Assembly: GCA_001784635.1 (NCBI GenBank)
Contig: MFRS01000025.1
Location: forward strand, 843-16,749
Reading direction: 5' to 3'
Origin: Candidatus Micrarchaeota archaeon RBG_16_49_10
GTDB lineage: Archaea > Aenigmatarchaeota > Aenigmatarchaeia > CG10238-14
Length of the DNA: 15,907 bases
Under the pieces are notes generated by a model that made no database searches, was not told where the DNA came from, and was given only the letters and a program-made list of their open reading frames with translations. Made by a program: the position numbers and the translations under genes. This document shows positions 6,933-13,221 of the stretch, in pieces (within the stretch, counting starts at the first letter, position 1; each line of letters opens with the position of its first letter).

Positions 6933-8239
6933 TGGCTAAGAATGTTTTCGCTGGTGTCGGTATAGCGAGGGGAGACGCGAAAGACTCTGCAGAAGTTGGC
7001 GCTAAGGCGGTTGAGTTGGCCGTTCAAAACATGAAAAGGCAGGGAGGGAAGTTGCCTGGCTCCTTTGGATTATTGTTCTGCTCTATCAAATATGATTTGA
7101 AAAAACTAGTGGAGGCCGCCCACAAGGCTTTTGGCGGAACCCCTTGGGTTGGGTGCACCACCGCAGGCGAAATCTCCAATTACGGATTTTCTCAGGGAAG
7201 TTGCGTTGCCATGATTGTTTCAAGCGACTATATCCATGCTGGAACTGGAATCGGAAAAGATGTTGAAAATAAACCAGAAAATGCCGGCAAGTCCGCTGTT
7301 AGCCAAGCCCTGAAAAAACTTAAAATCGACAAGGAAATCGACGCGTATGTCACATACCTTGCCACAAAAAAGCGGGTGATTGACGAGCTCATAAAAATCA
7401 ATCCTTACTACGTCTTAATGCTCCCCCAGGGTCCTTTGACAAAATCCAAGAAATACGGCCAAGAGGGGTTGATAATGAAAGGGATTTCCTCTGTTGTTGG
7501 GAAATTCGTTCCTATCCTTGGTGGCGCCGCCGGAGACGATTTGAATATGGTTCAGAGCTTTCAGTTTATAGACGGTGAAGTCCACAAGGACTCGGTTGTA
7601 ACTTTGTTTCTGGCGACGGACGTTCATATAGGGATTAGTTTGGAGCACGGCTATGAGCCGACAGAAAAATTCTTTTTGGTGACGAAAGCGGACGGCAGGC
7701 TGATACAAGAACTAAACCACAAGCCGGCTTTGGAGGAGTATTGCAGGGCTATTGGCGTCAAGCCAGAGGAGTTTAAAAAACAGCCTCTTATCTATTGTGG
7801 GAAATGGATTTTGGGCGTACCTGATGGCACCGGCAATTACTGGAGTGTAGTTGCTGGAGGGGTTGTCGGGAACAGCCTTCACGCAGGGGCCACAATACAG
7901 AAAAACACCATGCTCTGCCTTCTCAAGTCAAACGACAAAAAGGTTCTCGAGGCGGCTAAGGACTCAGTGGAAAATGCCATAAAAGACGCAAACGGGAAAG
8001 ACATAGTCGCCACCATCGTCTTCGACTGCTGCATCAGATGGATGAACCTTAGGGAGAAGGTAGGCACTGAAATAAACATGCTCCAAAAGAGCATAGGCAA
8101 GGACAAACCTTTGATTGGATTTTACACATACGGAGAGCAAGGCGCAAGATATGGCGGAGCCTATTGTGGACATTTCAATGCATCCACATCCTCGATGGTC
8201 ATAACAGACGATTTATTCTCAAAGAGTGGCGAAAAATAG
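6932..8239 (+). CDS. FIST-domain sensory protein (FIST N + FIST C)
   Basis: The 435 residues match the FIST (F-box and intracellular signal transduction) plan: an N-terminal FIST_N region (about 30-230) with GLLFCSIKYDLKKLVEAAHKAFGGTPWVGCTTAGEIS, and a FIST_C region (about 240-400) ending in FYTYGEQGARYGGAYCGHFNASTSSMVI. FIST domains are proposed small-ligand sensors in bacteria, archaea and eukaryotes, usually attached to signalling output domains; here the protein stands alone with no kinase, cyclase or methyl-acceptor domain. ATG 6932 is preferred to GTG 6929: it overlaps the upstream TGA and GGGAG lies six bases ahead. Base composition is less GC-rich than the regulator before it. The next gene begins after 33 bases and has its own TATA-like element. 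Confidence 0.85.
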   Translation: MAKNVFAGVGIARGDAKDSAEVGAKAVELAVQNMKRQGGKLPGSFGLLFCSIKYDLKKLVEAAHKAFGGTPWVGCTTAGEISNYGFSQGSCVAMIVSSDYIHAGTGIGKDVENKPENAGKSAVSQALKKLKIDKEIDAYVTYLATKKRVIDELIKINPYYVLMLPQGPLTKSKKYGQEGLIMKGISSVVGKFVPILGGAAGDDLNMVQSFQFIDGEVHKDSVVTLFLATDVHIGISLEHGYEPTEKFFLVTKADGRLIQELNHKPALEEYCRAIGVKPEEFKKQPLIYCGKWILGVPDGTGNYWSVVAGGVVGNSLHAGATIQKNTMLCLLKSNDKKVLEAAKDSVENAIKDANGKDIVATIVFDCCIRWMNLREKVGTEINMLQKSIGKDKPLIGFYTYGEQGARYGGAYCGHFNASTSSMVITDDLFSKSGEK

Positions 8240-8250
8240 ATATTAAAAAT
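8240..8250 (+). promoter_or_regulatory. TATA-like box before the ANL gene
   Basis: ATATTAAAAAT lies immediately after the FIST stop and is centred about 28 bases before the GTG at 8273. It allows a separate transcript for the ANL-ALDH pair even though the gap to the FIST gene is short. Confidence 0.4.
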
Positions 8251-8272
8251 TACAATCTATAAACGATAAGAG

Positions 8273-9529
8273 GTGAAATTATTGGCGACAAATTTAGTGA
8301 AGGTTTTAACTAACCCTGAACCAAACCCAAGAGAGATTTGGGATCTTTATCGTCACATAGCTGACGGCAATCCACATTTATTGAACGGACTTTTTGACGC
8401 AGATGTCGACCCGGTAGAAGTCGCAGATGCCCGAGTCCCATCTTATATGGCTAGGATAGAAAGCACGCCCGGAGGGCAAGCCATACTTCAAGAGTTCGGA
8501 GTCAATCCGTCTAGAATAAGGACTTTTAGCCAATTATTGGATAGTGGGATGGCGACCAATAAGATTCATCTTAATACTGGGAGGAGTAACAAAGGTTTAA
8601 TCCCATTGGGTCATGAAGACTTTGTAGTCAGAGACCAAGTACCTAACCTATGGGGGTGTTATAGGACTACAGGCACATCTCAAAAAACTAGCGACATAAA
8701 TCCGGAGACCGCTTGGCATCATTATATGACTTATAACGACCAAGGTCGGATAAGCATTCACGTTATGACTCTTTGGAAATACATGCTTGACAGTGCCGGG
8801 TTTGACCCAAAGTCCACAGGGATATACATAGCTGTCCCGACAAAGAAAGAGGAAAAGGAAATTCATGGGACTAAAATTCCAAGATGGTGGCATATTTTGG
8901 GTGAGCTTTTCACCAGGACAGCGGAAGATTTAGGATGCAAATGCATGATAAAACCACTCGGACCTTTTAACCCAGATCAAGTTCTTGATTTTTATGAACA
9001 AGGCGATTTTAAGAATCGTGCTTTATTGGCCTCACTAGGCGCCAAGAGGGGCGTCACCGATGGTACTGACTTGTGGGACTCCCTAGAGAAAAGATCTTTA
9101 GCGAGAGGGATAAAACCAGGTCTCGTCGCAAACGGCGGGACTCCTATACCTAACGGCTATTTGGAAAGAATACGTGATTATGGAGCTTTGGTCGAGGATT
9201 TGGCAGGCGGTACAGAGCCAGGTATAGGAGGCGGGATAAGACCACATGAGCCAGACCTGTGGTCCAGAGGGGTCATTTTCCCACCAATCTACGGCTGCGT
9301 CCCGGTTGTCAGATATGGTTTCGGTTTCGGGAATAGGAGACAGCCCTTGGGCTACGATGGAATAGGCTCTCTCGCCTTTGTCAACTTGAGTTCTGAGGCG
9401 ATGGGTTTACCACCTTTTGAAATAGGCGACAGAGCTACAGTTATGTACACCGAAGATAGGCCCCAGTTCCCTCAAGTTTCGTTTCAAGGAAGGCTGTGGG
9501 ACATAGGAAGGGGAGAAGGGTATATTTAA
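8273..9529 (+). CDS. ANL-superfamily adenylating enzyme, LuxE/PaaK-like, lacking the usual C-terminal subdomain
   Basis: Probable carboxylic-acid activating enzyme (acyl-AMP former). Family-like signatures in the right order: GVNPSRIRTFSQL at 76-88 (N-terminal LuxE/PaaK style), A3-type loop RTTGTSQKTSD at 131-141 in place of TSGTTGKP, GGTPIPNGYLERIRDYG at 288-304 followed by the A5-like AGGTEP at 311-316, A7-like EIGDRATVM at 383-391 (Asp386), and A8-like FQGRLWDIGRGEG at 404-416. The protein ends there, so the small C-terminal subdomain with the A10 lysine is missing. No known substrate. Start options: GTG 8273 (fits the TATA distance) or in-frame TTG 8282, which has GAGGTGA at 8270-8276 as a Shine-Dalgarno (415 residues). 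The ALDH-like gene begins at the base after the stop, implying coupled function. Assignment is from motif reading only. Confidence 0.65.
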   Translation: MKLLATNLVKVLTNPEPNPREIWDLYRHIADGNPHLLNGLFDADVDPVEVADARVPSYMARIESTPGGQAILQEFGVNPSRIRTFSQLLDSGMATNKIHLNTGRSNKGLIPLGHEDFVVRDQVPNLWGCYRTTGTSQKTSDINPETAWHHYMTYNDQGRISIHVMTLWKYMLDSAGFDPKSTGIYIAVPTKKEEKEIHGTKIPRWWHILGELFTRTAEDLGCKCMIKPLGPFNPDQVLDFYEQGDFKNRALLASLGAKRGVTDGTDLWDSLEKRSLARGIKPGLVANGGTPIPNGYLERIRDYGALVEDLAGGTEPGIGGGIRPHEPDLWSRGVIFPPIYGCVPVVRYGFGFGNRRQPLGYDGIGSLAFVNLSSEAMGLPPFEIGDRATVMYTEDRPQFPQVSFQGRLWDIGRGEGYI

Positions 9530-10750
9530 ATGTCACCAACCACTTCATCACAATTAAAGGCGTCGAACTCGATGGTCGCTGAGCAAATTCAATCAAGGAA
9601 AGCTGAATTGGCAAGGAACATCGCAACCTCAGCGGGAATACCGATAAGTCATGCAATGGCAGAGTTGGATTCTTTCGGATATTTTCATTCCAACGTTGAC
9701 CGTCTTTTGGCTGCCAGGAACGGTCAAGTGACTCCTTCTTTGACGGAAGAGCGAGTGGGCATTTTAATGCCAGAAAACGCTCCGATATTATACTATTTCG
9801 CCGCTTCGAGGGTTTTAAATTCCAGCCATAAAGTCGATTTTAAACCAAAAAACACAAGAACCGATCCTGTGATAGGAGATGTTCTGGATATCTACGGCGG
9901 AGCCTTTGGCGGAGACAGGATTAATATGGTCAGATTTCAAACTCCTGACGGGGAGCCAACCCCCCAGCAGACAACTGAGTTCTTTGGTAACCATCGGCTA
10001 GTGTATATTTTTACAGCAAGCTTCGTTGCGAAAGCAATCTCTTCTACTTTGGACCCCCAATCGGCTGGAAAACTCGTTCCTTTTGTGGAGGGCAATTCAA
10101 CTACCTATATCCACAGAGACGCTGACGTGCCACGAGCTGCTCAAATGGCGAACACCTCCTCCACTTGGGCGAACGGGCAATACTGCAAAAACTGTGGCGT
10201 TGAAACTGTTCATAGGGACGTATTCGAATCATATCTCTCAGAGAGACAGAGAGTCAACGATGCAGTGGTAATCGGGGAACCGACCGATGAGGCAGCTGAC
10301 ATAGTCCATCTTGACGCTGCACACATCGCGACCAGAAGAAACTTGCTTCAGGAAGCTGCAAACTATGGCCTAGAGGTTTTGCCTACCAAAAGAGGATACC
10401 CCTACTTGATAGTGGCCAGGGGAGGCTTGAAAGGATTGCCCGACCAACTTTTGGGCGAATTCAATATACCCGGTGCAATTCTGGTTCAGGTTGACGATGA
10501 GAAAGAGGCTTTGAGTATCATTGAAAAAAGAGGCAGTGCAACATTGAGAGGTAGGATACTGGAACTTGGCATTGCAGGGGGCGAAAGCACTGCAGCCTAT
10601 TTCAGGGATAAGGGTATTGCGGCCGCTGTTCACAAGCCATACGAACCAACCACAGTTCCGGACATCTTCGGGAGGCATGATTACGATCCCAGAACACGCT
10701 TAGGGCACTGGCTTATGCCAATATTTAGTGACGGGAAAGTTTACGACTAA
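9530..10750 (+). CDS. Aldehyde dehydrogenase-superfamily protein, LuxC-like acyl reductase candidate
   Basis: Probable NAD(P)H-dependent acyl reductase of the ALDH fold. ALDH-like signposts occur in order: EERVGILMPENAPILYYFA...KVDFKP at 73-106 (cofactor-side P-N and K-P elements), YIFTASFVAKAI at 159-170 (like FTGS), VEGNSTTYIHRDADVPRAA at 186-204 (Glu187, then DAD), NGQYC at 215-219 with Cys219 in the catalytic position, ETVHRDVFESYL at 225-236, and GEFNIPGAILVQVDDEKEAL at 309-328 (like E-x-F-G-P-V). At 406 residues it is shorter than classical ALDHs and near LuxC or glutamyl-phosphate reductase size. The ATG abuts the stop of the ANL gene (TAAATG), which fits a two-enzyme carboxylate activation and reduction pathway of the LuxE/LuxC kind. 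Substrate unknown; a dehydrogenase acting in the opposite direction is possible. Confidence 0.68.
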   Translation: MSPTTSSQLKASNSMVAEQIQSRKAELARNIATSAGIPISHAMAELDSFGYFHSNVDRLLAARNGQVTPSLTEERVGILMPENAPILYYFAASRVLNSSHKVDFKPKNTRTDPVIGDVLDIYGGAFGGDRINMVRFQTPDGEPTPQQTTEFFGNHRLVYIFTASFVAKAISSTLDPQSAGKLVPFVEGNSTTYIHRDADVPRAAQMANTSSTWANGQYCKNCGVETVHRDVFESYLSERQRVNDAVVIGEPTDEAADIVHLDAAHIATRRNLLQEAANYGLEVLPTKRGYPYLIVARGGLKGLPDQLLGEFNIPGAILVQVDDEKEALSIIEKRGSATLRGRILELGIAGGESTAAYFRDKGIAAAVHKPYEPTTVPDIFGRHDYDPRTRLGHWLMPIFSDGKVYD

Positions 10751-10759
10751 AAATAAATA
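10748..10759 (+). promoter_or_regulatory. TATA box for the four-helix membrane protein
   Basis: TAAAAATAAATA overlaps the stop of the ALDH-like gene and is centred about 27 bases before the GTG at 10781. It supports that GTG as a leaderless start. Confidence 0.5.
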
Positions 10760-10780
10760 CCCGAAAACCATAAGATAATT

Positions 10781-11149
10781 GTGGTACAACTATTAAACTT
10801 ACTCTATCAAATCTGCTTGGCCTTTTGTTTTGGGGGGACCAACGCTCTGGTAATATCTTTGATGTTTGCAAAAGGGACAGAGCAAGGTTATCTCAGTTCA
10901 TTGTTCAACCCCCTAAAGAAGGCCCTTTTTCTGGTTCTACTAATCGCTCTTGGGTTGAATATATATCTCCTCAGAATTAACACAACGTTATTTATTTTGT
11001 CTGCAATTCTGGTCAATACGATAGTCGGCGGCATCATCCTGGAGAAAAGGTGGAAAGTACCTACTCCGAACCAAATAAAAATTATGTCCCTTTCAGGATT
11101 CGTTTCCTTACTTCTATGGTATGTCGTTCTGATTCTTGGTTTGGCATAG
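10781..11149 (+). CDS. Unrecognised four-helix membrane protein
   Basis: A 122-residue integral membrane protein with four hydrophobic helices at about 5-29, 47-65, 69-87 and 101-121, short basic loops (KGTEQG, EKRWKVPTPNQIK) and no catalytic motif. No family is recognised. It starts with GTG, not ATG; the start is supported by a TATA box at the leaderless distance and by absence of an upstream in-frame alternative that would keep the first helix intact. It lies 30 bases after the ALDH-like gene in the same AT-richer block and faces the TrmB gene tail to tail. A role in membrane targeting or transport of the product of the neighbouring enzymes is conceivable but not shown. Confidence 0.7.
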   Translation: MVQLLNLLYQICLAFCFGGTNALVISLMFAKGTEQGYLSSLFNPLKKALFLVLLIALGLNIYLLRINTTLFILSAILVNTIVGGIILEKRWKVPTPNQIKIMSLSGFVSLLLWYVVLILGLA

Positions 11150-11160
11150 AGTGCTTTCAA

Positions 11161-12048
11161 TCAGCCGCGCTGTAAAGCCATCCCCGGAAACTTGACCTCC
11201 TTCGCCATCTCCCACAGGGAGAAGAAGTGGTTCACCATTATCCTAGCCGTCTCCCTCTCCTCGAAGATAAGCTTCTTGGGGGCCACATCATCTGAGACCT
11301 TCTTGAACATCACACACCCCGTCTTATCGTCCTCCGTCGATAGCGTGACGTTTATGCTTTCTGCTGGAAGGACCCTGCACTCGATGTTCGGGGACTCGAA
11401 CATGGCCTTCTGGACCTTCAGGAACAGCCCTGCTACTTTCTCCCCCATCCTGTGCAGCATATCCTTGGTCTCAAGGCTTCCCGGCCTGTAAAAGACATCC
11501 GGCAGTATGTTCCTCCACTTCACCCCCGACGGTATCAGATGGTCCCTGATGGCCTCGAGTATCCTTTTGGATGAGTAGACAGCTATGAAATCCTCCTTGG
11601 TGAGCATGACGTTGATCTCCTTCTTCACCGACTTGATTACGTTCACGATTTCGTTCTCCACCGCCCTCTCGCCGACGACCATCCAGACAGTTTCCCTCTT
11701 CCCGTCGTCTTTATCCGCGGAAAGCCCGTCGAGGAACCCTATCATCTTGTCGGTCTCGTCCCTCATGAACTTGACCCGCTCCATGTGCCTATCTATCAGC
11801 GACTCGCCCACGGTCCGCACGTCTATCGCCCTGTACCTCTTAGGCCTGCCGAGGCTTGATATGACGAGCCCCTCCCTCTCGAGCGCCTTCAGGATTCCGA
11901 ATATCTTCGGCTCGGGCACACCGGAGGCCTCCGCGATGTCGGGGCCAAAGGAATCTGGGTTCGAGACGACGGCCACATAGGCCTTCGCCTGGTACTCCTG
12001 CAGGCCCAGCTTCTTAAGCCAGTCCACGCACATACCCAGCGTGTCCAT
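11161..12048 (-). CDS. TrmB-family transcriptional regulator
   Basis: A 295-residue TrmB-type regulator. The N-terminal winged helix occupies about 8-75 (LKKLGLQEYQAKAYVAVVS, then ASGVPEPKIFGILKALEREGLV and the wing GRPKRYRAID), followed by a coiled-coil-like dimerisation helix (about 80-108). The C-terminal region from about 118 (WMVVGERAVENEIVNVIKSVKKEINVMLTKEDF) resembles the phospholipase-D-like domain found in many TrmB proteins that lack the sugar-binding domain. Members repress or activate sugar and energy metabolism genes in archaea; the ligand here is unknown. GC-rich core codon use. Its own promoter carries a perfect inverted repeat covering the start codon, which suggests autoregulation. 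Confidence 0.88.
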   Translation of the reverse strand: MDTLGMCVDWLKKLGLQEYQAKAYVAVVSNPDSFGPDIAEASGVPEPKIFGILKALEREGLVISSLGRPKRYRAIDVRTVGESLIDRHMERVKFMRDETDKMIGFLDGLSADKDDGKRETVWMVVGERAVENEIVNVIKSVKKEINVMLTKEDFIAVYSSKRILEAIRDHLIPSGVKWRNILPDVFYRPGSLETKDMLHRMGEKVAGLFLKVQKAMFESPNIECRVLPAESINVTLSTEDDKTGCVMFKKVSDDVAPKKLIFEERETARIMVNHFFSLWEMAKEVKFPGMALQRG

Positions 12049-12062
12049 AGTTGGACTATGGA
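12044..12062. promoter_or_regulatory. Perfect 8+3+8 inverted repeat over the TrmB start codon (operator candidate)
   Basis: TCCATAGT, spacer TGG, ACTATGGA: the two 8-base arms are exact reverse complements. The element contains the ATG (12046-12048, minus strand) and ends directly beside the TATA region at 12063-12078, so a bound protein would block transcription initiation. The three-base spacer is the same as in the known TrmB-type half-site arrangement (TACT-N3-AGTA), though the bases differ. Confidence 0.6.
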
Positions 12063-12078
12063 AATATATTTATTTATA
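12063..12078 (-). promoter_or_regulatory. TATA box for the TrmB gene
   Basis: On the minus strand TATAAATAAATATATT precedes the ATG at 12048. The TATAAATA part (12071-12078) is 23-30 bases upstream, which predicts a leaderless transcript starting inside the inverted repeat. Confidence 0.6.
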
Positions 12079-12157
12079 GACCGCTTTTTCAGAAATTATT
12101 ACAAGTTTTTCTATCATATTGCCAAAAAATTGCTTATATTTTTAAACATATTGTTAA

Positions 12158-12226
12158 TTATTTCCCTGCAATTTCGCCCAGAATAGGGAGGGAAGGCTGG
12201 AGGAGATGGTGAGGAAGCTGCTTTAG
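12158..12226 (+). pseudogene. Possible 3' remnant of a lost gene
   Basis: In the AT-rich gap between the TrmB and rubredoxin-like genes, one short frame after a TAA at 12155 reads to a TAG at 12226. Its last part (NREGRLEEMVRKLL) has the look of a charged C-terminal helix and is GC-rich, unlike the surrounding bases. The only ATG (12205) leaves six residues. It may be the tail of a deleted gene; chance cannot be excluded. Confidence 0.2.
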
Positions 12227-12257
12227 TAAAAATTCTATTCGCATCCCCAGTAAAAAA

Positions 12258-12461
12258 TCACTTCTTGCTCAGCCTCCTCTCGAAGCCCTTCTTGAAGATG
12301 CGCCTGTACTTCTGCCTCTTCTCCGACCTCTCGAGCAGGTCCACGTCCTTGTCGTCAATCCTGACGAAGCTGTCCCTGCCGGCGAAGCAGACGTTGCACT
12401 CCTCAGGCGGGGACTTGCCCTGCTGGATGTCGCCGCAGGCCTTGCATTTCCAGTAAGTCAT
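12258..12461 (-). CDS. Small rubredoxin-like iron/zinc-binding protein with basic tail
   Basis: The 67 residues begin with a rubredoxin-type knuckle pair, YWKCKACGD and PPEECNVCFAG (Cys6, 9, 23, 26 from the chosen Met), as in the C-terminal domain of rubrerythrins, followed by FVRID. The second half is a highly basic helix (RSEKRQKYRRIFKKGFERRLSKK) absent from ordinary rubredoxins, which may bind nucleic acid or a partner. Such a domain carries one Fe or Zn. An upstream in-frame Met at 12491 would lie at or before the predicted transcription start, so I chose ATG 12461, preceded by GGTGAT. Core-like GC-rich codons. Electron-transfer or structural role unresolved. Confidence 0.75.
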   Translation of the reverse strand: MTYWKCKACGDIQQGKSPPEECNVCFAGRDSFVRIDDKDVDLLERSEKRQKYRRIFKKGFERRLSKK

Positions 12462-12488
12462 ATCACCACTAGATAATAATATTACATC

Positions 12489-12503
12489 CATAAAATAAAA
12501 ATT
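12489..12503 (-). promoter_or_regulatory. TATA box for the rubredoxin-like gene
   Basis: On the minus strand the run ATTTTTATTTTATGG is centred about 35 bases before ATG 12461, giving a leader of roughly eight bases that would hold the GGTGAT ribosome-binding sequence. Confidence 0.45.
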
Positions 12504-12533
12504 ACTATACTCATTTCGCAGAACACAAATTCA

Positions 12534-12541
12534 TTTTAATA
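12534..12541 (+). promoter_or_regulatory. TATA-like box for the six-cysteine microprotein transcript
   Basis: TTTTAATA is followed about 27 bases later by position 12564, so the predicted transcript would begin at the hairpin at 12563-12582. Confidence 0.4.
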
Positions 12542-12562
12542 CTCTTCCCAATCCTATTAGTT

Positions 12563-12582
12563 AGAGGCCGGAAGGGGCCTCT
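12563..12582 (+). promoter_or_regulatory. GC-rich hairpin at the predicted 5' end of the microprotein mRNA
   Basis: AGAGGCC and GGCCTCT form a perfect 7-base-pair stem around a GGAAGG loop, followed by TTTCTTTC. It looks like a terminator, but no plus-strand gene precedes it within 1.4 kb, and a TATA-like box lies about 27 bases upstream. A 5' stabilising or regulatory hairpin for the downstream small gene is the better reading. Confidence 0.4.
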
Positions 12583-12619
12583 TTTCTTTCATAAGGAGAG
12601 CGGAGAGGGGAGTGAGTAG

Positions 12620-12712
12620 ATGAGTCCAGAGAGCAATGTATGCGTATTGTGTGGTACATCCTTGGTGCACGGGAAGTGCATGAACTGCGGGATTTGCGTT
12701 GATTGCGGTTAG
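12620..12712 (+). CDS. 30-residue microprotein with six cysteines (zinc-finger-like)
   Basis: A short ORF of 30 codons with four CxxC-type spacings: Cys8-x2-Cys11, Cys20-x2-Cys23-x2-Cys26-x2-Cys29, including CVLCG and CMNCG knuckles and a final VDCG. Six cysteines in 30 residues are very unlikely by chance and fit a zinc-ribbon microprotein or an Fe-S binding peptide. A purine-rich GGGGAGTGA ends about five bases before the ATG and serves as a good Shine-Dalgarno, in contrast to the leaderless genes around it. Small zinc-finger microproteins with CxxCG knuckles are known in haloarchaea. The role is unknown; the neighbouring rubredoxin-like and zinc-ribbon genes make a cluster of small metal-binding proteins. 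Confidence 0.6.
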   Translation: MSPESNVCVLCGTSLVHGKCMNCGICVDCG

Positions 12713-12865
12713 TCTTCTCTCCGAAGGCTGTTCTTGACTGCGGTGCATAGGGATAGTTGGGCTTTTGGCCATTTCTATCTGAGGGGAAAGTTTGGGGCTA
12801 CCAGCCATTTTAGACAATCCAAAGTGTATTAAAGTTTAACCCGCCATATTCTGGATAGTGGGGGA
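12713..12865. other. Spacer after the microprotein gene: weak hairpin and promoter only
   Basis: These 153 bases hold no convincing gene. A weak hairpin (GATAG/CTATC plus TGG/CCA, 12752-12779) could aid termination or belong to a small RNA. A TATA-like TATTAAAG at 12827-12834 lies 32-39 bases before the ATG at 12866 and is followed by a GGGGGA purine run just ahead of that start. Confidence 0.35.
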
Positions 12866-13135
12866 ATGGTAGACCAACAAACAGTCAAACAATTGCTTGA
12901 AGAAAAAGGCTATACCGTTTCAGGGTCGGAACTTTATACAATTAATCATCCTTCTTATGGACTCCCCCTTGGCGTTGTCTGGGATGACGGCAGAATAGGT
13001 CTTGCTAATTATTCGCCTATCACCAGGGTCGAAGATCATTTTAAGTCTATCGCAAGAATTGCCAGGCAACACTCAATACCATTAACAACATATGATTGCA
13101 ACATAGCCAAACTCTTGGGGATTGAACCCCAATAG
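12866..13135 (+). CDS. Unrecognised 89-residue protein
   Basis: Small soluble protein, not recognised. It begins with a charged helix (VDQQTVKQLLEEKGYTVSGSEL), continues with beta-like stretches around a WDDGRIGLANYSP turn, and ends with a helix (HFKSIARIARQHSIPL) and TYDCNIAKLLGIEPQ. The layout recalls small alpha/beta domains, but no motif pins a function. AT-richer codon use than the zinc ribbon and HTH-CBS genes next to it. It is preceded by a TATA-like box and a GGGGGA run directly before the ATG. The 86-base gap to the convergent zinc-ribbon gene is AT-rich with no clear gene. Confidence 0.6.
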   Translation: MVDQQTVKQLLEEKGYTVSGSELYTINHPSYGLPLGVVWDDGRIGLANYSPITRVEDHFKSIARIARQHSIPLTTYDCNIAKLLGIEPQ

Positions 13136-13221
13136 TACATAAAGACTTATTCTATTCTAAGATGAAAACAGAACCCCACAGCTTTAATTTTACCCATAAA
13201 ACGCAAGCTATCGACTAAGAA

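Noticed and set aside
12563..12590. Hairpin plus T-rich run read as an intrinsic terminator
   Set aside because: No plus-strand gene lies upstream to terminate, and a TATA-like box precedes it; a 5' leader hairpin fits better.
12557..12817. 86-codon minus-strand frame over the microprotein
   Set aside because: No ribosome-binding site or promoter, mixed composition, and the plus strand has the six-cysteine pattern with a good Shine-Dalgarno.
13162..13218. 18-codon ORF between the 89-residue gene and the zinc ribbon
   Set aside because: No ribosome-binding site, no motif, and TATA spacing too short; likely chance.
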